From contig NZ_JAPDMX010000025.1 of assembly GCF_025971955.1 (NCBI RefSeq), positions 1 through 64,000 on the forward strand: 64,000 bases of DNA. The letters run 5' to 3'. Within the stretch, counting starts at the first letter, position 1. Every line of letters starts with the position of its first letter. Below are positions 43,264-53,090 of the stretch, piece by piece. Source of the DNA: Shewanella subflava (GTDB lineage Bacteria; Pseudomonadota; Gammaproteobacteria; Enterobacterales; Shewanellaceae). The notes under the pieces were generated by a model. The model was not told where the DNA came from and made no database searches. It saw only the letters and a program-made list of their open reading frames with translations. The position numbers and the translations under genes were made by a program.

Positions 43264-44040
43264 ATGACACCTAAACGATATTTTGCTTTTGGATGTTTAA
43301 CCATTTTAATTCAAGGCGGGGTACTTGCTTCCCAAAATAGCGAGCCCACGATTCAGTTATCTGAAGGTTCAGCTATGGGGGCGAATCAAGCTGTTAGCAT
43401 CATGATTGCAATGAAAGTCAGCAGCCAAGCAAGCAGTAACGTTCAAGCACCGATTGAAGTAAAACCCATATCGAAGGCTGAAAAACCGATTGAACCCGTA
43501 AAGAATAAGCCTGTTAAGATCGCTAAACCAGTACTTGAACCCGTCGAAAAACCACAAATGGTAGCCAAATTACCCCGGGTAAAAGCGGATAAAAAAGCGC
43601 CATTGACACATGCTGAACAGCCCAAGGCCTTGATCTCTGAAACAGCCATTAATCTCGATGAGTCTCAAATCTCAAATACCGAATCGAATACCGAATCGAA
43701 TGCAGTATTGACCGTTAACAATCAGCAACCAATCGATTCCACACAAGGGGTTACTCAAGAAACGGTTGCTTTACCGCAGCCGACATTTTTAGCTCCACCA
43801 GTACAACCAAACTACCCCAAAAAAGCCCGTAAACGTGGCTTTGAGGGCACTGTGACAGTGGAAGTCATGTTTAATCAAATTGGTGAGCAATTATCACTGA
43901 CTCTCGTCGACAGTTCTGGTTATAGCCTACTTGATACCGAAGCGATTAACGCGGTTAAGCAGTGGCAATTTGCCGCACCATCACCACAAACCGCTTTAGC
44001 TTACACCGTCAGGGTGCCGGTGAAGTTTGCTTTGAATTAG
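43264..44040 (+). CDS. tonB: TonB energy-transducing protein
   Basis: A 258-aa protein from ATG 43264. It has an N-terminal hydrophobic anchor (~5-25), a Pro/Lys-rich periplasmic stretch (about 60-120, with repeated KP/EP pairs) and a C-terminal TonB domain starting at PPVQPNYPKKARKRGFEGTV and ending in YTVRVPVKFALN. It links ExbB-ExbD proton energy to the outer-membrane receptor. First gene of tonB-exbB-exbD-hutBCD. Confidence 0.9.
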   Translation: MTPKRYFAFGCLTILIQGGVLASQNSEPTIQLSEGSAMGANQAVSIMIAMKVSSQASSNVQAPIEVKPISKAEKPIEPVKNKPVKIAKPVLEPVEKPQMVAKLPRVKADKKAPLTHAEQPKALISETAINLDESQISNTESNTESNAVLTVNNQQPIDSTQGVTQETVALPQPTFLAPPVQPNYPKKARKRGFEGTVTVEVMFNQIGEQLSLTLVDSSGYSLLDTEAINAVKQWQFAAPSPQTALAYTVRVPVKFALN

Positions 44041-44060
44041 CCTGAAAATAGGAAACCTAC

Positions 44061-44807
44061 ATGTCGCAATCATTATATTTTCAACTCTCAGAGCAACTAG
44101 GCTACTTAACTTGGCCACTTTTTATTTGTGCGTTTATTGCCATCGTCATCATTTTTGAACGGCTCACATTAATGGCCAACGAGTTATTAAAACGGGATGC
44201 ATGGCTGACAGAGTTGAGAAAGCAAAGTCGTAGCGCAAGCCAAGAACAAAGACAGCAATTGATTACTGAGTTAACGCAAGGTCGTAGCATGTTAGCCAAA
44301 GGCACTGCATTGCTGTTATCCCACGGCGATCAACAACGTGCCATGCGTGAAGAAATTTTAAATTTATGGCTAATTAAGCAAAAAGAGAAGCTGCAATCGG
44401 GTTTAAAAGTTTTGCAAATCATAGGGGTTATTACCCCACTTCTTGGTTTGTTGGGTACGGTTTTAGGTCTTATTGAAATGTTCAGTCAATTAGGTGTTTC
44501 CGATGGTCCTGTCACGCCATCACAATTGGCTACAGGCCTAGGGTTAGCGATGAATACCACCGCAGCAGGACTTATTATTGCCGTCCCCGCGATCACTATG
44601 TCTCACCTAATCAGTTTATGGGCTGAAAAGCGCTGTAATAAAATTGCCCATGCGTTGAATCAACTTAATCTTTGGTTAGAGGGCTTTGATCAAGCATTGA
44701 ACATAGGTTGTGATGCGCCTTGCGGTGCTAATGCGCCATGCCTTAAAAATGCGACGACAGACAACAATTCACAATCTCGCTCAGCAAAACTGTCGGAGTC
44801 ACATTGA
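44061..44807 (+). CDS. exbB: ExbB, proton channel subunit for TonB
   Basis: A 248-aa inner-membrane protein with three transmembrane segments (about 15-38, 120-145, 160-190). The last two are the conserved MotA/TolQ/ExbB part: GVITPLLGLLGTVLGLIEMF and LATGLGLAMNTTAAGLIIAV. Start follows AGGAAAC. Confidence 0.92.
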   Translation: MSQSLYFQLSEQLGYLTWPLFICAFIAIVIIFERLTLMANELLKRDAWLTELRKQSRSASQEQRQQLITELTQGRSMLAKGTALLLSHGDQQRAMREEILNLWLIKQKEKLQSGLKVLQIIGVITPLLGLLGTVLGLIEMFSQLGVSDGPVTPSQLATGLGLAMNTTAAGLIIAVPAITMSHLISLWAEKRCNKIAHALNQLNLWLEGFDQALNIGCDAPCGANAPCLKNATTDNNSQSRSAKLSESH

Positions 44808-45229
44808 TGATCAGCGCAAACCAAGGTGGCGATGGTTCAGCTCAAGCAAGTATTGGCATCGATTTAACTCCATTGATTGATATCATTTTTATTGTGTTGG
44901 TGTTTTTGTTGCTTACCGCCAACACCCAACTGCTTACATTGCCTGTAGATGTGCCTAAAGAAGCCGATTCAGAGCTGACGGGGTTATCCCAAGAGCAACA
45001 TCTCTCTATCACTATTTTGACTGAAGCGCCTCATTGGGCATTGAACGGTCAACCCTTTGAAGAATTTGATCAATTTGAAGCTGCTTTTATCCAAGCATAT
45101 ACAGACTCACCCGCTATTAATGTGGTGGTCGCGGCAGATAAAAATGCGCCCGTGCAGCCTTTGATGACCGTACTGGCATTGTTGCAACGCCAGCAAATCA
45201 CTAATACCCAAATTTTAATGGAACCCTAA
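44807..45229 (+). CDS. exbD: ExbD, proton channel subunit for TonB
   Basis: A 140-aa protein with the characteristic single transmembrane helix (IDLTPLIDIIFIVLVFLLLT) containing the proton-carrying Asp, and a periplasmic domain (VVVAADKNAPVQPLM). ATG 44807 overlaps the exbB stop (TGATG). Confidence 0.92.
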   Translation: MISANQGGDGSAQASIGIDLTPLIDIIFIVLVFLLLTANTQLLTLPVDVPKEADSELTGLSQEQHLSITILTEAPHWALNGQPFEEFDQFEAAFIQAYTDSPAINVVVAADKNAPVQPLMTVLALLQRQQITNTQILMEP

Positions 45230-45288
45230 ATCAAGCTTATTTAGCCATCAAGGCGTTTCAGTGTTTTTTTATTTATTCGGAGTTAATT

Positions 45289-46194
45289 ATGCTCAAGCTA
45301 CAAATATTTAATGCTAAAAATGTGTTACTCACCAGCATGATGGCTGCAGCGGTACTGCTCTCAGGTGCTTTATTTAGTCAAACGACTAGCATTGAAAATA
45401 GAGTGGTCAGTGCTGGCGCGGGTATCACTGAATTGGTATTAGCCCTTGATGCAAGCGATGAATTAGTCGGTGTTGATTCCACTAGCCAGATACCAGATGA
45501 ATTAAAGTCGGTCGCAAAACTTGGCTATCACCGTATGCTATCTGCTGAAGGCATTTTAGCGCTGTCACCGAGTATGCTATTGGGCTCTGAAGCCATGGGA
45601 CCTAAAAGTACTCTTGAGGTACTCACTCATGCCAACGTTGAGGTGGTGTCTTTGCCAAGTGCTAATACCCAAGCTGAACTGGTTAGTAACGTTGAACTTT
45701 TGGGTAAATTACTCAGCCGCGAGTCACAAGCCAATGAATTACAAAAAAAGATTAATTTATCATTTGAACAATTAGATGCCAAACAACAAACAATAGCTCA
45801 ACTCGGTGATGCGCCAAAAGTATTGTTTCTTTTATTGCAGCAAGACCGGCCAGCCCGCGTTGGCGGTGATAACACTGCAGCAGATATTATTATCAAGCTC
45901 GCAGGCGGACAAAATGTGGCAGGTTTTGATGGCTATAAAAGTGTTTCACAAGAAGGCATTTTAGCCTTACAGCCCGATGTGATCTTGATTTCCAGCCGCA
46001 GTGAAACGGAAAAAAGTGATCCTGTGAATGATTTACTCCAAGCCATGCCATTACTTAACCACACTCCCGCAGGCGAATATAAACAAATTATGAATCTCCC
46101 CCCGCAAGCGTTAATTGGTGGTTTAGGTTTAAGCGCGATTACTGCGGCAGATAAGCTTGCAAGTGACTTTATCAGCATCAAAAAACGTCAGTGA
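45289..46194 (+). CDS. hutB: HutB, periplasmic heme-binding protein
   Basis: A 301-aa class III solute-binding protein (heme type). It has a signal/anchor segment (~11-30) and an N-terminal RVVSAGAGITELVLALDASD typical of HutB/HmuT. It is the binding component of the hutBCD importer and follows exbD by 59 bp. Confidence 0.9.
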   Translation: MLKLQIFNAKNVLLTSMMAAAVLLSGALFSQTTSIENRVVSAGAGITELVLALDASDELVGVDSTSQIPDELKSVAKLGYHRMLSAEGILALSPSMLLGSEAMGPKSTLEVLTHANVEVVSLPSANTQAELVSNVELLGKLLSRESQANELQKKINLSFEQLDAKQQTIAQLGDAPKVLFLLLQQDRPARVGGDNTAADIIIKLAGGQNVAGFDGYKSVSQEGILALQPDVILISSRSETEKSDPVNDLLQAMPLLNHTPAGEYKQIMNLPPQALIGGLGLSAITAADKLASDFISIKKRQ

Positions 46195-46251
46195 TAACGA
46201 CTCATATTTGATAGAAACCCACGAAATTAATCAGTTTTACTAGGATGTATT

Positions 46252-47268
46252 ATGCAACATCAACGTTGGCTTTGGCCTTGTTTGATTACCGCCTTGGTGA
46301 TGACAAGCCTGTTGTCGGTCAGCATCGGACCATTACACATAAGTCCTACCACCAGTTTTAATGCCATGTTGAATTGGGCGAGTGGTCAAGAGTTGGCATC
46401 TGTTGCCCCCCACGAGCAATTGGTGATTAATAATGTCCGCTTACCGCGCACTTTATTAGCGCTAGCTGTTGGGGCAATGTTAGCGCAATGTGGCGCCGTG
46501 ATGCAGGGGTTATTTCGTAATCCGTTAGCAGACCCTGGCATTATCGGGGTGTCATCTGGTGCGGCTTTGGGTGCAGCAGTGTGTATTGTACTATTTCCTA
46601 ATGGCGGCGAATACTTAGTGGCTTTTAGTGCCTTTGTTGCAGGTCTTGTCACTACATTAATTGTCTATCGTTTAGCCGCAAGCCCCAGTGGTACCTCGGT
46701 GGTGCTATTGCTGCTTTCGGGGGTGGCAGTTGCTGCGCTGGCTGGTGCGGGGATCGGTGTTCTTACCTATATGGCAGATGACATGGCCCTTAGGGATTTA
46801 ACCTTGTGGCAAATGGGCTCAATCGCTGGAGCCCAATGGCATTATGTGGTGTTAAGTTTATTGGCACTGGCTGTTATCAGTTGGCAATTTAATCACAGCG
46901 CAAAAGCCTTGAATGCGCTATTGCTGGGCGAATCAGAAGCCCGTCATCTTGGTCTGGACGTTGACAAACTAAAGTTAAAACTCATTGTGCTGTGTGCTAT
47001 AGGTGTCGGTATTGCGGTGGCGGCAACGGGCATTATCGGCTTTATTGGCTTAGTGGTTCCCCACTTAGTCAGAATGATAGTTGGGCCGGATCATCGTTTA
47101 TTGCTGCCATTAAGTGCTATTTTAGGTGCTGCGATATTGATGGTTGCAGATATCGGCGCCCGTTCTATTGTGGCGCCATCAGAATTACCAGTGGGCTTAG
47201 TCACGGCATTGTTAGGGGCGCCTTTCTTCATCATTTTATTACTCAAACAACGCAATAAGTTGGTGTGA
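46252..47268 (+). CDS. hutC: HutC, heme ABC transporter permease
   Basis: A 338-aa FecCD-family permease with ~9-10 membrane segments. It carries the typical [20 protein letters not shown] and [20 protein letters not shown], then [18 protein letters not shown]. Start after AGGATGT. Part of hutBCD. Confidence 0.92.
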   Translation: MQHQRWLWPCLITALVMTSLLSVSIGPLHISPTTSFNAMLNWASGQELASVAPHEQLVINNVRLPRTLLALAVGAMLAQCGAVMQGLFRNPLADPGIIGVSSGAALGAAVCIVLFPNGGEYLVAFSAFVAGLVTTLIVYRLAASPSGTSVVLLLLSGVAVAALAGAGIGVLTYMADDMALRDLTLWQMGSIAGAQWHYVVLSLLALAVISWQFNHSAKALNALLLGESEARHLGLDVDKLKLKLIVLCAIGVGIAVAATGIIGFIGLVVPHLVRMIVGPDHRLLLPLSAILGAAILMVADIGARSIVAPSELPVGLVTALLGAPFFIILLLKQRNKLV

Positions 47269-47269
47269 T

Positions 47270-48142
47270 ATGTTGAGAAATCTAGAACTACAATCCATGC
47301 AAAAAATAAATACAACCAGCGTGCAAGCTAGCATCTCTCAAGCATCGTCAACTGCTCAGCAATCTGGGCAAGATACAGTGATAAGCATTGAAAACGTATC
47401 GGTACATATTGGCAATAAAACGGTATTAAACGCTATCAATTTGGATATTAAGCCTGGTCAGGTTACTGCATTACTGGGCCCAAATGGTGCAGGTAAATCC
47501 ACCTTGCTAAAAAGCTTGTGCCAGGAGGTATCGCTCTCATCTGGGATGATCTCAGTTTTGGGTAAACCATTAGCTCAGTGGGATAGATCTCAACTTGCTA
47601 AATCTTTGGCTGTGTTACCCCAACATGCTTCTTTAACGTTTCCGTTTAAAGTGCATGAAGTCGTGCAAATGGGCTTATACCCATTGACCATAAGTCAGCA
47701 CCAAGGGCACGAACTGGTTGATGAACAACTTAAAAAAGTGGCACTGTCAGCCCTTAAACACCGCAGTTACCCGACACTTTCTGGCGGGGAAAAACAACGG
47801 GTACAATTAGCAAGAGTCTTGACCCAACTGGCTCAGGCGCAACGCAGCCCGATATTATTATTAGATGAACCCACATCGGCATTGGATTTAGCCCAGCAAC
47901 ATAGAGTACTCGAGCTCGCACAATCCCTAGCGCATGACCACAATTACTGTGTGGTAGTGGTGTTACACGACTTAAATCAAGCCTGTCGTTACGCCGACAG
48001 ATTAGTGGTATTAGAGCAAGGTGAGGTGGTCAGTGATGGCGAGCCCCATCGTGCACTTACTGCCGACATTATCGAAAAGGTTTGGCACTACACTCCCACA
48101 TTGGTGATTGACCCTAAAAGTAAGTTACCACTTATTTTTTAA
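47270..48142 (+). CDS. hutD: HutD, heme ABC transporter ATP-binding protein
   Basis: A 290-aa ABC ATPase. Walker [10 protein letters not shown], signature LSGGEKQRV, Walker [13 protein letters not shown], and switch His in VVLHDLNQ. It starts directly after hutC (ATG 47270), and a second ATG at 47297 is possible because the first ~30 residues are outside the family. It belongs to the HmuV/HutD heme importer ATPases. Confidence 0.9.
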   Translation: MLRNLELQSMQKINTTSVQASISQASSTAQQSGQDTVISIENVSVHIGNKTVLNAINLDIKPGQVTALLGPNGAGKSTLLKSLCQEVSLSSGMISVLGKPLAQWDRSQLAKSLAVLPQHASLTFPFKVHEVVQMGLYPLTISQHQGHELVDEQLKKVALSALKHRSYPTLSGGEKQRVQLARVLTQLAQAQRSPILLLDEPTSALDLAQQHRVLELAQSLAHDHNYCVVVVLHDLNQACRYADRLVVLEQGEVVSDGEPHRALTADIIEKVWHYTPTLVIDPKSKLPLIF

Positions 48143-48240
48143 GCTCTCTTTTTATTAAAAAACGTCTCCAATAGCGATTAGCCTTGATATTACCAAGGTA
48201 ATAGCACGGGGGCGCATTGGTTTTTTTAAGGATATGACTC

Positions 48241-50115
48241 TTGCAGCAACCTCATTCTCGGCTTAATTGGGCTTGGTTAAAACTCAAAGTCCTGGCTCAT
48301 AAGCGCCAACTCATTCAAGCCAACCTTATTGCAGTGACCGCCACTCTATTAAGTCTGCCCATTCCGATGTTAATGCCATTTCTGGTTGATGAAGTGCTGC
48401 TTAATAAACCTGGATGGCTGCTAAATACGCTGCAGCCGATATTGCCACAAAGTATGCACCGCGCTGGGATTTACATTGCCATTGTATTGGTTGCGGTGAT
48501 TGTACTGCGCTTACTCACTATGCTCACTCAGGTGGTTCAGGCCAGAGAGTTTACCAAAATAGCTAAGCGGATCAGCTTAGATGTAAGGCAGCGCATGCTG
48601 TTGCAATTACCTAACATGCAAATCAGTGCCTTTGAAAAATACGGCAGTGCGGGTTTAGCCTCCCGCTGCATTACTGATGTTGATACCGTTGAGCGCTTTG
48701 TGAGCGACACCTTGTCGCGGCTTATCATTAGCGTGCTTACCATCGTGGCTATAGCCAGCGTGTTGCTTTGGCTTAACTGGCAACTTGGTTTGATGATTAT
48801 TCTGCTTAATCCCTTAGTCATCTATTTATCTTCTCGTTTTGCTGGGCATGTAAAAAGTTTACGCCGTAAGGAAAATGCTGCTACAGAAGCGTTTCAACAA
48901 GCCTTAGTGGATACCATTGATGCCACCCGAGAGTTGCGTTTAGCACAACAGGAAAAGCATTATTATCAACAAGTATTTGGTTTAGCCTCGCAGCTAAGCC
49001 AACACGCCATCGCCAACCAATGGAAAACCGATGCGTTGAATAAGCTCAGTTTCACCACCTTTTTACTGGGATTTGAGTGCTTCCGTGCGATGGCAATTTT
49101 TATGGTGTTAATATCAGACTTATCCGTAGGTCAAATTTTTGCCATCTTCAGCTACCTTTGGTATTTAATGGGCCCTATTCAAGAGTTATTGAACATCCAA
49201 TACGCGCGATTTGGTGCGCAAGCATCAATGGAGCGACTCAACGCCTTATTGGATTTAGACACAGAATCGGTAAACACGGATAGCCTTGATGCAAATACTG
49301 TTGAAGTTAAAGCGCGGGTAAAAGGTGCTGCTCAGTTAAGTGAAACATCAGGCAGCGGCGGTCAGTTAAATGCAGTTAATGCCCTAACGCCATCAACAGG
49401 GTTGCAGATCCAGTTTGATAATGTGAGTTTTGGTTTTGAGGAAACGCCTCATTTATTCAATCAGCTGAATTTACATATAGCGGCAAATGAGTCGGTCGCA
49501 TTATTGGCAATGAGTGGCGGTGGCAAGTCGACGCTAGTGAATTTACTCTTGGGCTTTTATCAACCTCAGTCTGGGCAAATCTCAATCAACGGCCAACCTA
49601 TGGCAGAATATGGCGTTAATCAGCTAAGAAGGCAGGTTGGTTATGTGCCGCAACATCCCAAATTAATTGCGGGCTCATTACGAGAAAACCTCACATTTGG
49701 CGCACAGATTGATGATGCCACGTTGTGGCAAGCGCTTGAGCAAGCGGAGTTAGCCACCACAGTAAGCCGTTGGTCTAATGGCTTAGACACGGATTTAGGC
49801 CGCAGTAGCGCTCGCTTATCTGGCGGGCAGCTTCAACGTTTAGCTATCGCAAGAATGTGGCTTACTAAGCCAGATTTAGTTATTTTAGATGAGGCCACTT
49901 CAGCACTCGATACAGCCACTGAAGCAAAAGTATTGGCGAATTTACAGCTATTTTTACAGCAACGAAGCTGCATTATCATTGCCCATCGGCTCAATAATTT
50001 AACTATGGCCGACCGAATATTAGTATTAGACAACGGTAAAATTGTCCAGTCTGGCAACCAGGCCACATTGAAGCAAGAAACCGGATTATTTAAACAATTG
50101 TTTGCCTCCAATTAA
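48241..50115 (+). CDS. ABC exporter, fused membrane and ATPase domains
   Basis: A 624-aa type-I ABC exporter half-transporter. The membrane domain (1-330) has six helices. The ATPase domain (~390-624) has Walker A MSGGGKST, signature LSGGQLQR, Walker B LVILDEATSALD and switch IIAHRL. It starts with TTG 48241 after AAGGA. The linker region 340-385 is long and low-complexity (Ser/Gly/Ala-rich). It follows hutD by 98 bp, within the heme locus, so export of heme, a heme breakdown product or a siderophore is a guess. Confidence 0.85.
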   Translation: MQQPHSRLNWAWLKLKVLAHKRQLIQANLIAVTATLLSLPIPMLMPFLVDEVLLNKPGWLLNTLQPILPQSMHRAGIYIAIVLVAVIVLRLLTMLTQVVQAREFTKIAKRISLDVRQRMLLQLPNMQISAFEKYGSAGLASRCITDVDTVERFVSDTLSRLIISVLTIVAIASVLLWLNWQLGLMIILLNPLVIYLSSRFAGHVKSLRRKENAATEAFQQALVDTIDATRELRLAQQEKHYYQQVFGLASQLSQHAIANQWKTDALNKLSFTTFLLGFECFRAMAIFMVLISDLSVGQIFAIFSYLWYLMGPIQELLNIQYARFGAQASMERLNALLDLDTESVNTDSLDANTVEVKARVKGAAQLSETSGSGGQLNAVNALTPSTGLQIQFDNVSFGFEETPHLFNQLNLHIAANESVALLAMSGGGKSTLVNLLLGFYQPQSGQISINGQPMAEYGVNQLRRQVGYVPQHPKLIAGSLRENLTFGAQIDDATLWQALEQAELATTVSRWSNGLDTDLGRSSARLSGGQLQRLAIARMWLTKPDLVILDEATSALDTATEAKVLANLQLFLQQRSCIIIAHRLNNLTMADRILVLDNGKIVQSGNQATLKQETGLFKQLFASN

Positions 50116-50250
50116 TGGCATTATCTGCGATCACCACCAAAAAGGGCACGCGTTAAGCGTGTCCTTTTATCGATTTCATTGCCGTCTATATAGGCAAAAA
50201 TTTACAATGCAAAGCGCGATAATTTGATCTAACAAAACTTAAACTTAAAT

Positions 50251-50269
50251 GGTAATAGTTATCATTACG
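50251..50269. promoter_or_regulatory. Fur box before hutW
   Basis: GGTAATAGTTATCATTACG matches 13 of 19 positions of the Fur consensus and sits 29 bp before the hutW start. Confidence 0.5.
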
Positions 50270-50297
50270 GCTTGTTTGAACTTTTTTCTGAGCAACT

Positions 50298-51671
50298 ATG
50301 ATATTAACTTCCACCATGACAGGCATTGACAGTCCTGATCCTTTACAACATGCATTTAAAGTCAAAAGTGCCCCCCATGCAGCCCGAAGTGGCAGCCGCC
50401 CTGTGACAGTTGATGATGCGCTATGGCAACAATGGTGGCAAACTCCAACTCAAGCAGACAAACGCGCGCTGTATATCCATATTCCGTTTTGCCGTAAGCG
50501 TTGCAGCTTTTGTAATTTCTTTGAAAATGGTGCTAAACCTGAACGCATAAGCCACTATATGACAACCTTATGTCAGCAATTGACGACAGCAGCGCAAACG
50601 CCACTCGCACAAAGTCAGCCATTTGATACCGTTTACGTTGGTGGTGGTACTCCAACCGATATCACTGCAGATGAGATAGCTCAACTAGGCCAAGCTATAC
50701 AAGGGTTTCCCCTAGTCGCAAATGCTGAGGTGACCTTAGAGGGGCGCTTAAATGGCTTTGATGATGACAAGTTTAATCATGCCCTTGATAACGGCTTTAA
50801 TCGGTTTTCGTTTGGGGTACAAAGCTTTGACACCGAAGTACGTAAAGCGGCTGGACGCTTTGATGATAAAGACCGCTTACTTGCTCGATTACAACAACTC
50901 AGTCAACATCCAACAGCCAGTATTGTTATCGATTTAATTTTTGGTTTACCGGGACAAACGATGGATATTTGGCAGCAAGATATTCAGGCGGCTATGGACA
51001 GTGGCGCCCATGGCGTTGACCTGTATCAGCTAATTGCTCTAGCCGGTAACCGTATAGATAAAGCCGGTGAAAAAGGCAAAATTTTGGGCACTGATAACAG
51101 CGATTTTCAAGCTGACAGCCAAACGCGCGCCAACATGTATGCTTATGGGGCCAAAACATTTGAGGAAAATCAATGGCAGCGCTTATCAAGCTGTCATTGG
51201 CGCAGTGACGAACGTGAGCGCAGCATTTATAACTCGCTAGCAAAAAGTGGCATTGAAATTTTACCTTTTGGCGCTGGTGGCGGCGGTAATATCCATGGCT
51301 ATAGCATGATGAATGCGAGAGGGTTAAGTGAGTGGCATCAAGCGCAAGTGACGACTGAAAGTTATTCTAGCGATGCATCGTTAGCGGCTAAGTTGGCACC
51401 AGCAAAAGTCCCCGCAATGACACTAAGCCCTAATCCATTAGTCCATTTTGACGCCATATTTAAACGAGGTTTAGATTCTGGTGTGCTTGATTTTAATAAC
51501 TTAGCGCCCAAAGTGGTGGCTCATTTAAAACCGTTATTTGAAGCATGGCAGCAACATGGGCTGGCGACGCTTGATGACAATGGTTTAAGTCTGACCCTTG
51601 CAGGCCGTTTTTGGAATGTAAACATGCAAACGGGATTATTTGAGTTTTTCGATAAAAATCCAATTGTCTAG
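50298..51671 (+). CDS. hutW: HutW/ChuW-family radical SAM heme-degrading methyltransferase
   Basis: A 457-aa HemN-like radical SAM enzyme. The [4Fe-4S] motif is HIPFCRKRCSFCNFF (CxxxCxxC), followed by YVGGGTPTDI and NRFSFGVQSFDTEVRK, then LIFGLPGQT. In the ChuW/HutW family it opens heme under anaerobic conditions, complementary to aerobic HutZ. It lies at the end of the heme locus with its own Fur-like box. Confidence 0.88.
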   Translation: MILTSTMTGIDSPDPLQHAFKVKSAPHAARSGSRPVTVDDALWQQWWQTPTQADKRALYIHIPFCRKRCSFCNFFENGAKPERISHYMTTLCQQLTTAAQTPLAQSQPFDTVYVGGGTPTDITADEIAQLGQAIQGFPLVANAEVTLEGRLNGFDDDKFNHALDNGFNRFSFGVQSFDTEVRKAAGRFDDKDRLLARLQQLSQHPTASIVIDLIFGLPGQTMDIWQQDIQAAMDSGAHGVDLYQLIALAGNRIDKAGEKGKILGTDNSDFQADSQTRANMYAYGAKTFEENQWQRLSSCHWRSDERERSIYNSLAKSGIEILPFGAGGGGNIHGYSMMNARGLSEWHQAQVTTESYSSDASLAAKLAPAKVPAMTLSPNPLVHFDAIFKRGLDSGVLDFNNLAPKVVAHLKPLFEAWQQHGLATLDDNGLSLTLAGRFWNVNMQTGLFEFFDKNPIV

Positions 51672-51960
51672 AAACAGCGGGGAGCAGACTTTCGCATTGT
51701 TCCCTCCTTTCATTGCTATTTTTGCTCAGGCTAGCCGTTATCGCTGTTGGTGGATGCTTAACGGCTTAAGAGTAATATTTGTATGAACCTTTGAAGAAAA
51801 GGGGTCTTTGGGGTATTTTAACGGCCAGTGAAGGCATGTTTATGCTTGCAACAAAAAGCTTTCCCTGTTTAACATTACCATTAATAAACCAAATAATTTT
51901 CTATGTTAGATAGGTTTTATCTTGCTATCTGATTCGAGTTATCAAAGCTAAACCCAAGAT
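51672..51960. other. Gap after hutW
   Basis: About 290 bp with no gene or strong signal that I can support. Confidence 0.3.
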
Positions 51961-52146
51961 AGCAAGCCAACCAACGCTGCAGTTTTTTATCAGCGCAAAC
52001 AACAATCTTCCACATTTATCAAGCAATCGTCTGGTCAATACACATTAATCGCCAATAATCGCGATTACTCACCCATTTATGCGAGTAGACAAATGAAAAC
52101 CTTTGCTCGTTTTAAGCAGGTCATCAAATCGGCAGGTTTTATTTAA
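51961..52146 (+). pseudogene. Possible 3' remnant of an unknown gene
   Basis: The plus frame reads without stop for 61 codons, ending in YASRQMKTFARFKQVIKSAG, then FI and TAA. The composition looks protein-like (basic, mixed polar and aromatic), but there is no start with a ribosome binding site and a stop precedes it closely. It may be the tail of a deleted gene; the family is not recognised. Confidence 0.3.
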
Positions 52147-52285
52147 TATCATGTGATTTTGTTTTAAGGTGTCGATTGCATCAACCGTTGCTGGGATTGA
52201 TTATATAAAAGCTTCGATTTTTTTTTGATAATATTTCAATGTGTTACTAAGCTTTGTATAGTGTTGAACAGAGCAGGCGCATTCA

Positions 52286-52786
52286 ATGAAAATACCAATA
52301 AGTAAAGGTTTTACGCTTATCGAATTAGTGGTCGTGATTATCATTTTAGGCATATTGGCTGTAACGGCAGCACCTAAATTTATTAACCTTCAAGGCGATG
52401 CTCGTGTATCTGCATTGAGTGGTTTAAAAGCGGCGATTAACGGTGCAAATAAACTTGTTTATTCTAAAGCGGTGATATTGGGGCAGGAAAAAAGTTTCAA
52501 GACAGACATTACAATAATACCAGGCGCAGTGCCTGCTGATAATGTAGATGTCACAATTGGGTTTGGTTATTTAAGGCCCAACTTTAATGATTTTGTCGCC
52601 GCGTTAGATATCAGTATTTCTAAGCGTTCTAATCCTCTTAACACAGATTGGATATTTGATAAGCAAAATAGTATAGGGTATTTTTGGCCAACTGGAGCCC
52701 CCGAAACTTGCTTCATTACTTATACTCAAGCCACTGCAACTTCACCGCCTATTATTTCAGATGTACCAAAAGCATCAGATTGTTAA
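52286..52786 (+). CDS. MshA-like type IV prepilin
   Basis: A 166-aa pilin precursor. It has a short leader MKIPISKG, then the classic FTLIELVVVIIILGILAVTA helix with Glu at +5, then APKFINLQGDAR, a signature shared with MSHA pilins. A C-terminal Cys pair (C156 and C166) could form the pilin disulfide loop. It stands alone, away from an msh operon, so it is an accessory pilin. Confidence 0.8.
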   Translation: MKIPISKGFTLIELVVVIIILGILAVTAAPKFINLQGDARVSALSGLKAAINGANKLVYSKAVILGQEKSFKTDITIIPGAVPADNVDVTIGFGYLRPNFNDFVAALDISISKRSNPLNTDWIFDKQNSIGYFWPTGAPETCFITYTQATATSPPIISDVPKASDC

Positions 52787-53090
52787 ATGATCAACGAGTG
52801 AGAAATGCCATCGATTTTAAAGGTTTTAGCCTTACTTAATGATGCATTTTTGCCACCTTTTATCTTTCACCTGTTAAACAATATACCCAACTAACTGATT
52901 ATCGATACCGAGCTTGAAAATCGATTAAGGTGTTATTGATGGGTTTAGTCCATCAAGTACGATTTTAATTTACTGTGTCAAAGGACTAAAATCCCCTTAA
53001 CTTGTTCACTTTAGTGTTCTTGGATGATGATTTCAGATATTTATTTGAACATTCTTTTTTAACGTCTGCCGCTAATTAAATGAGACCTCC
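52787..53090. other. Gap upstream of the CPA2 antiporter
   Basis: About 300 bp without a recognisable gene. It should carry the promoter of the antiporter gene. Confidence 0.3.

Noticed and set aside
46386..47315. Minus-strand frames within hutC
   Set aside because: Antisense to a clear FecCD permease, no ribosome binding sites.
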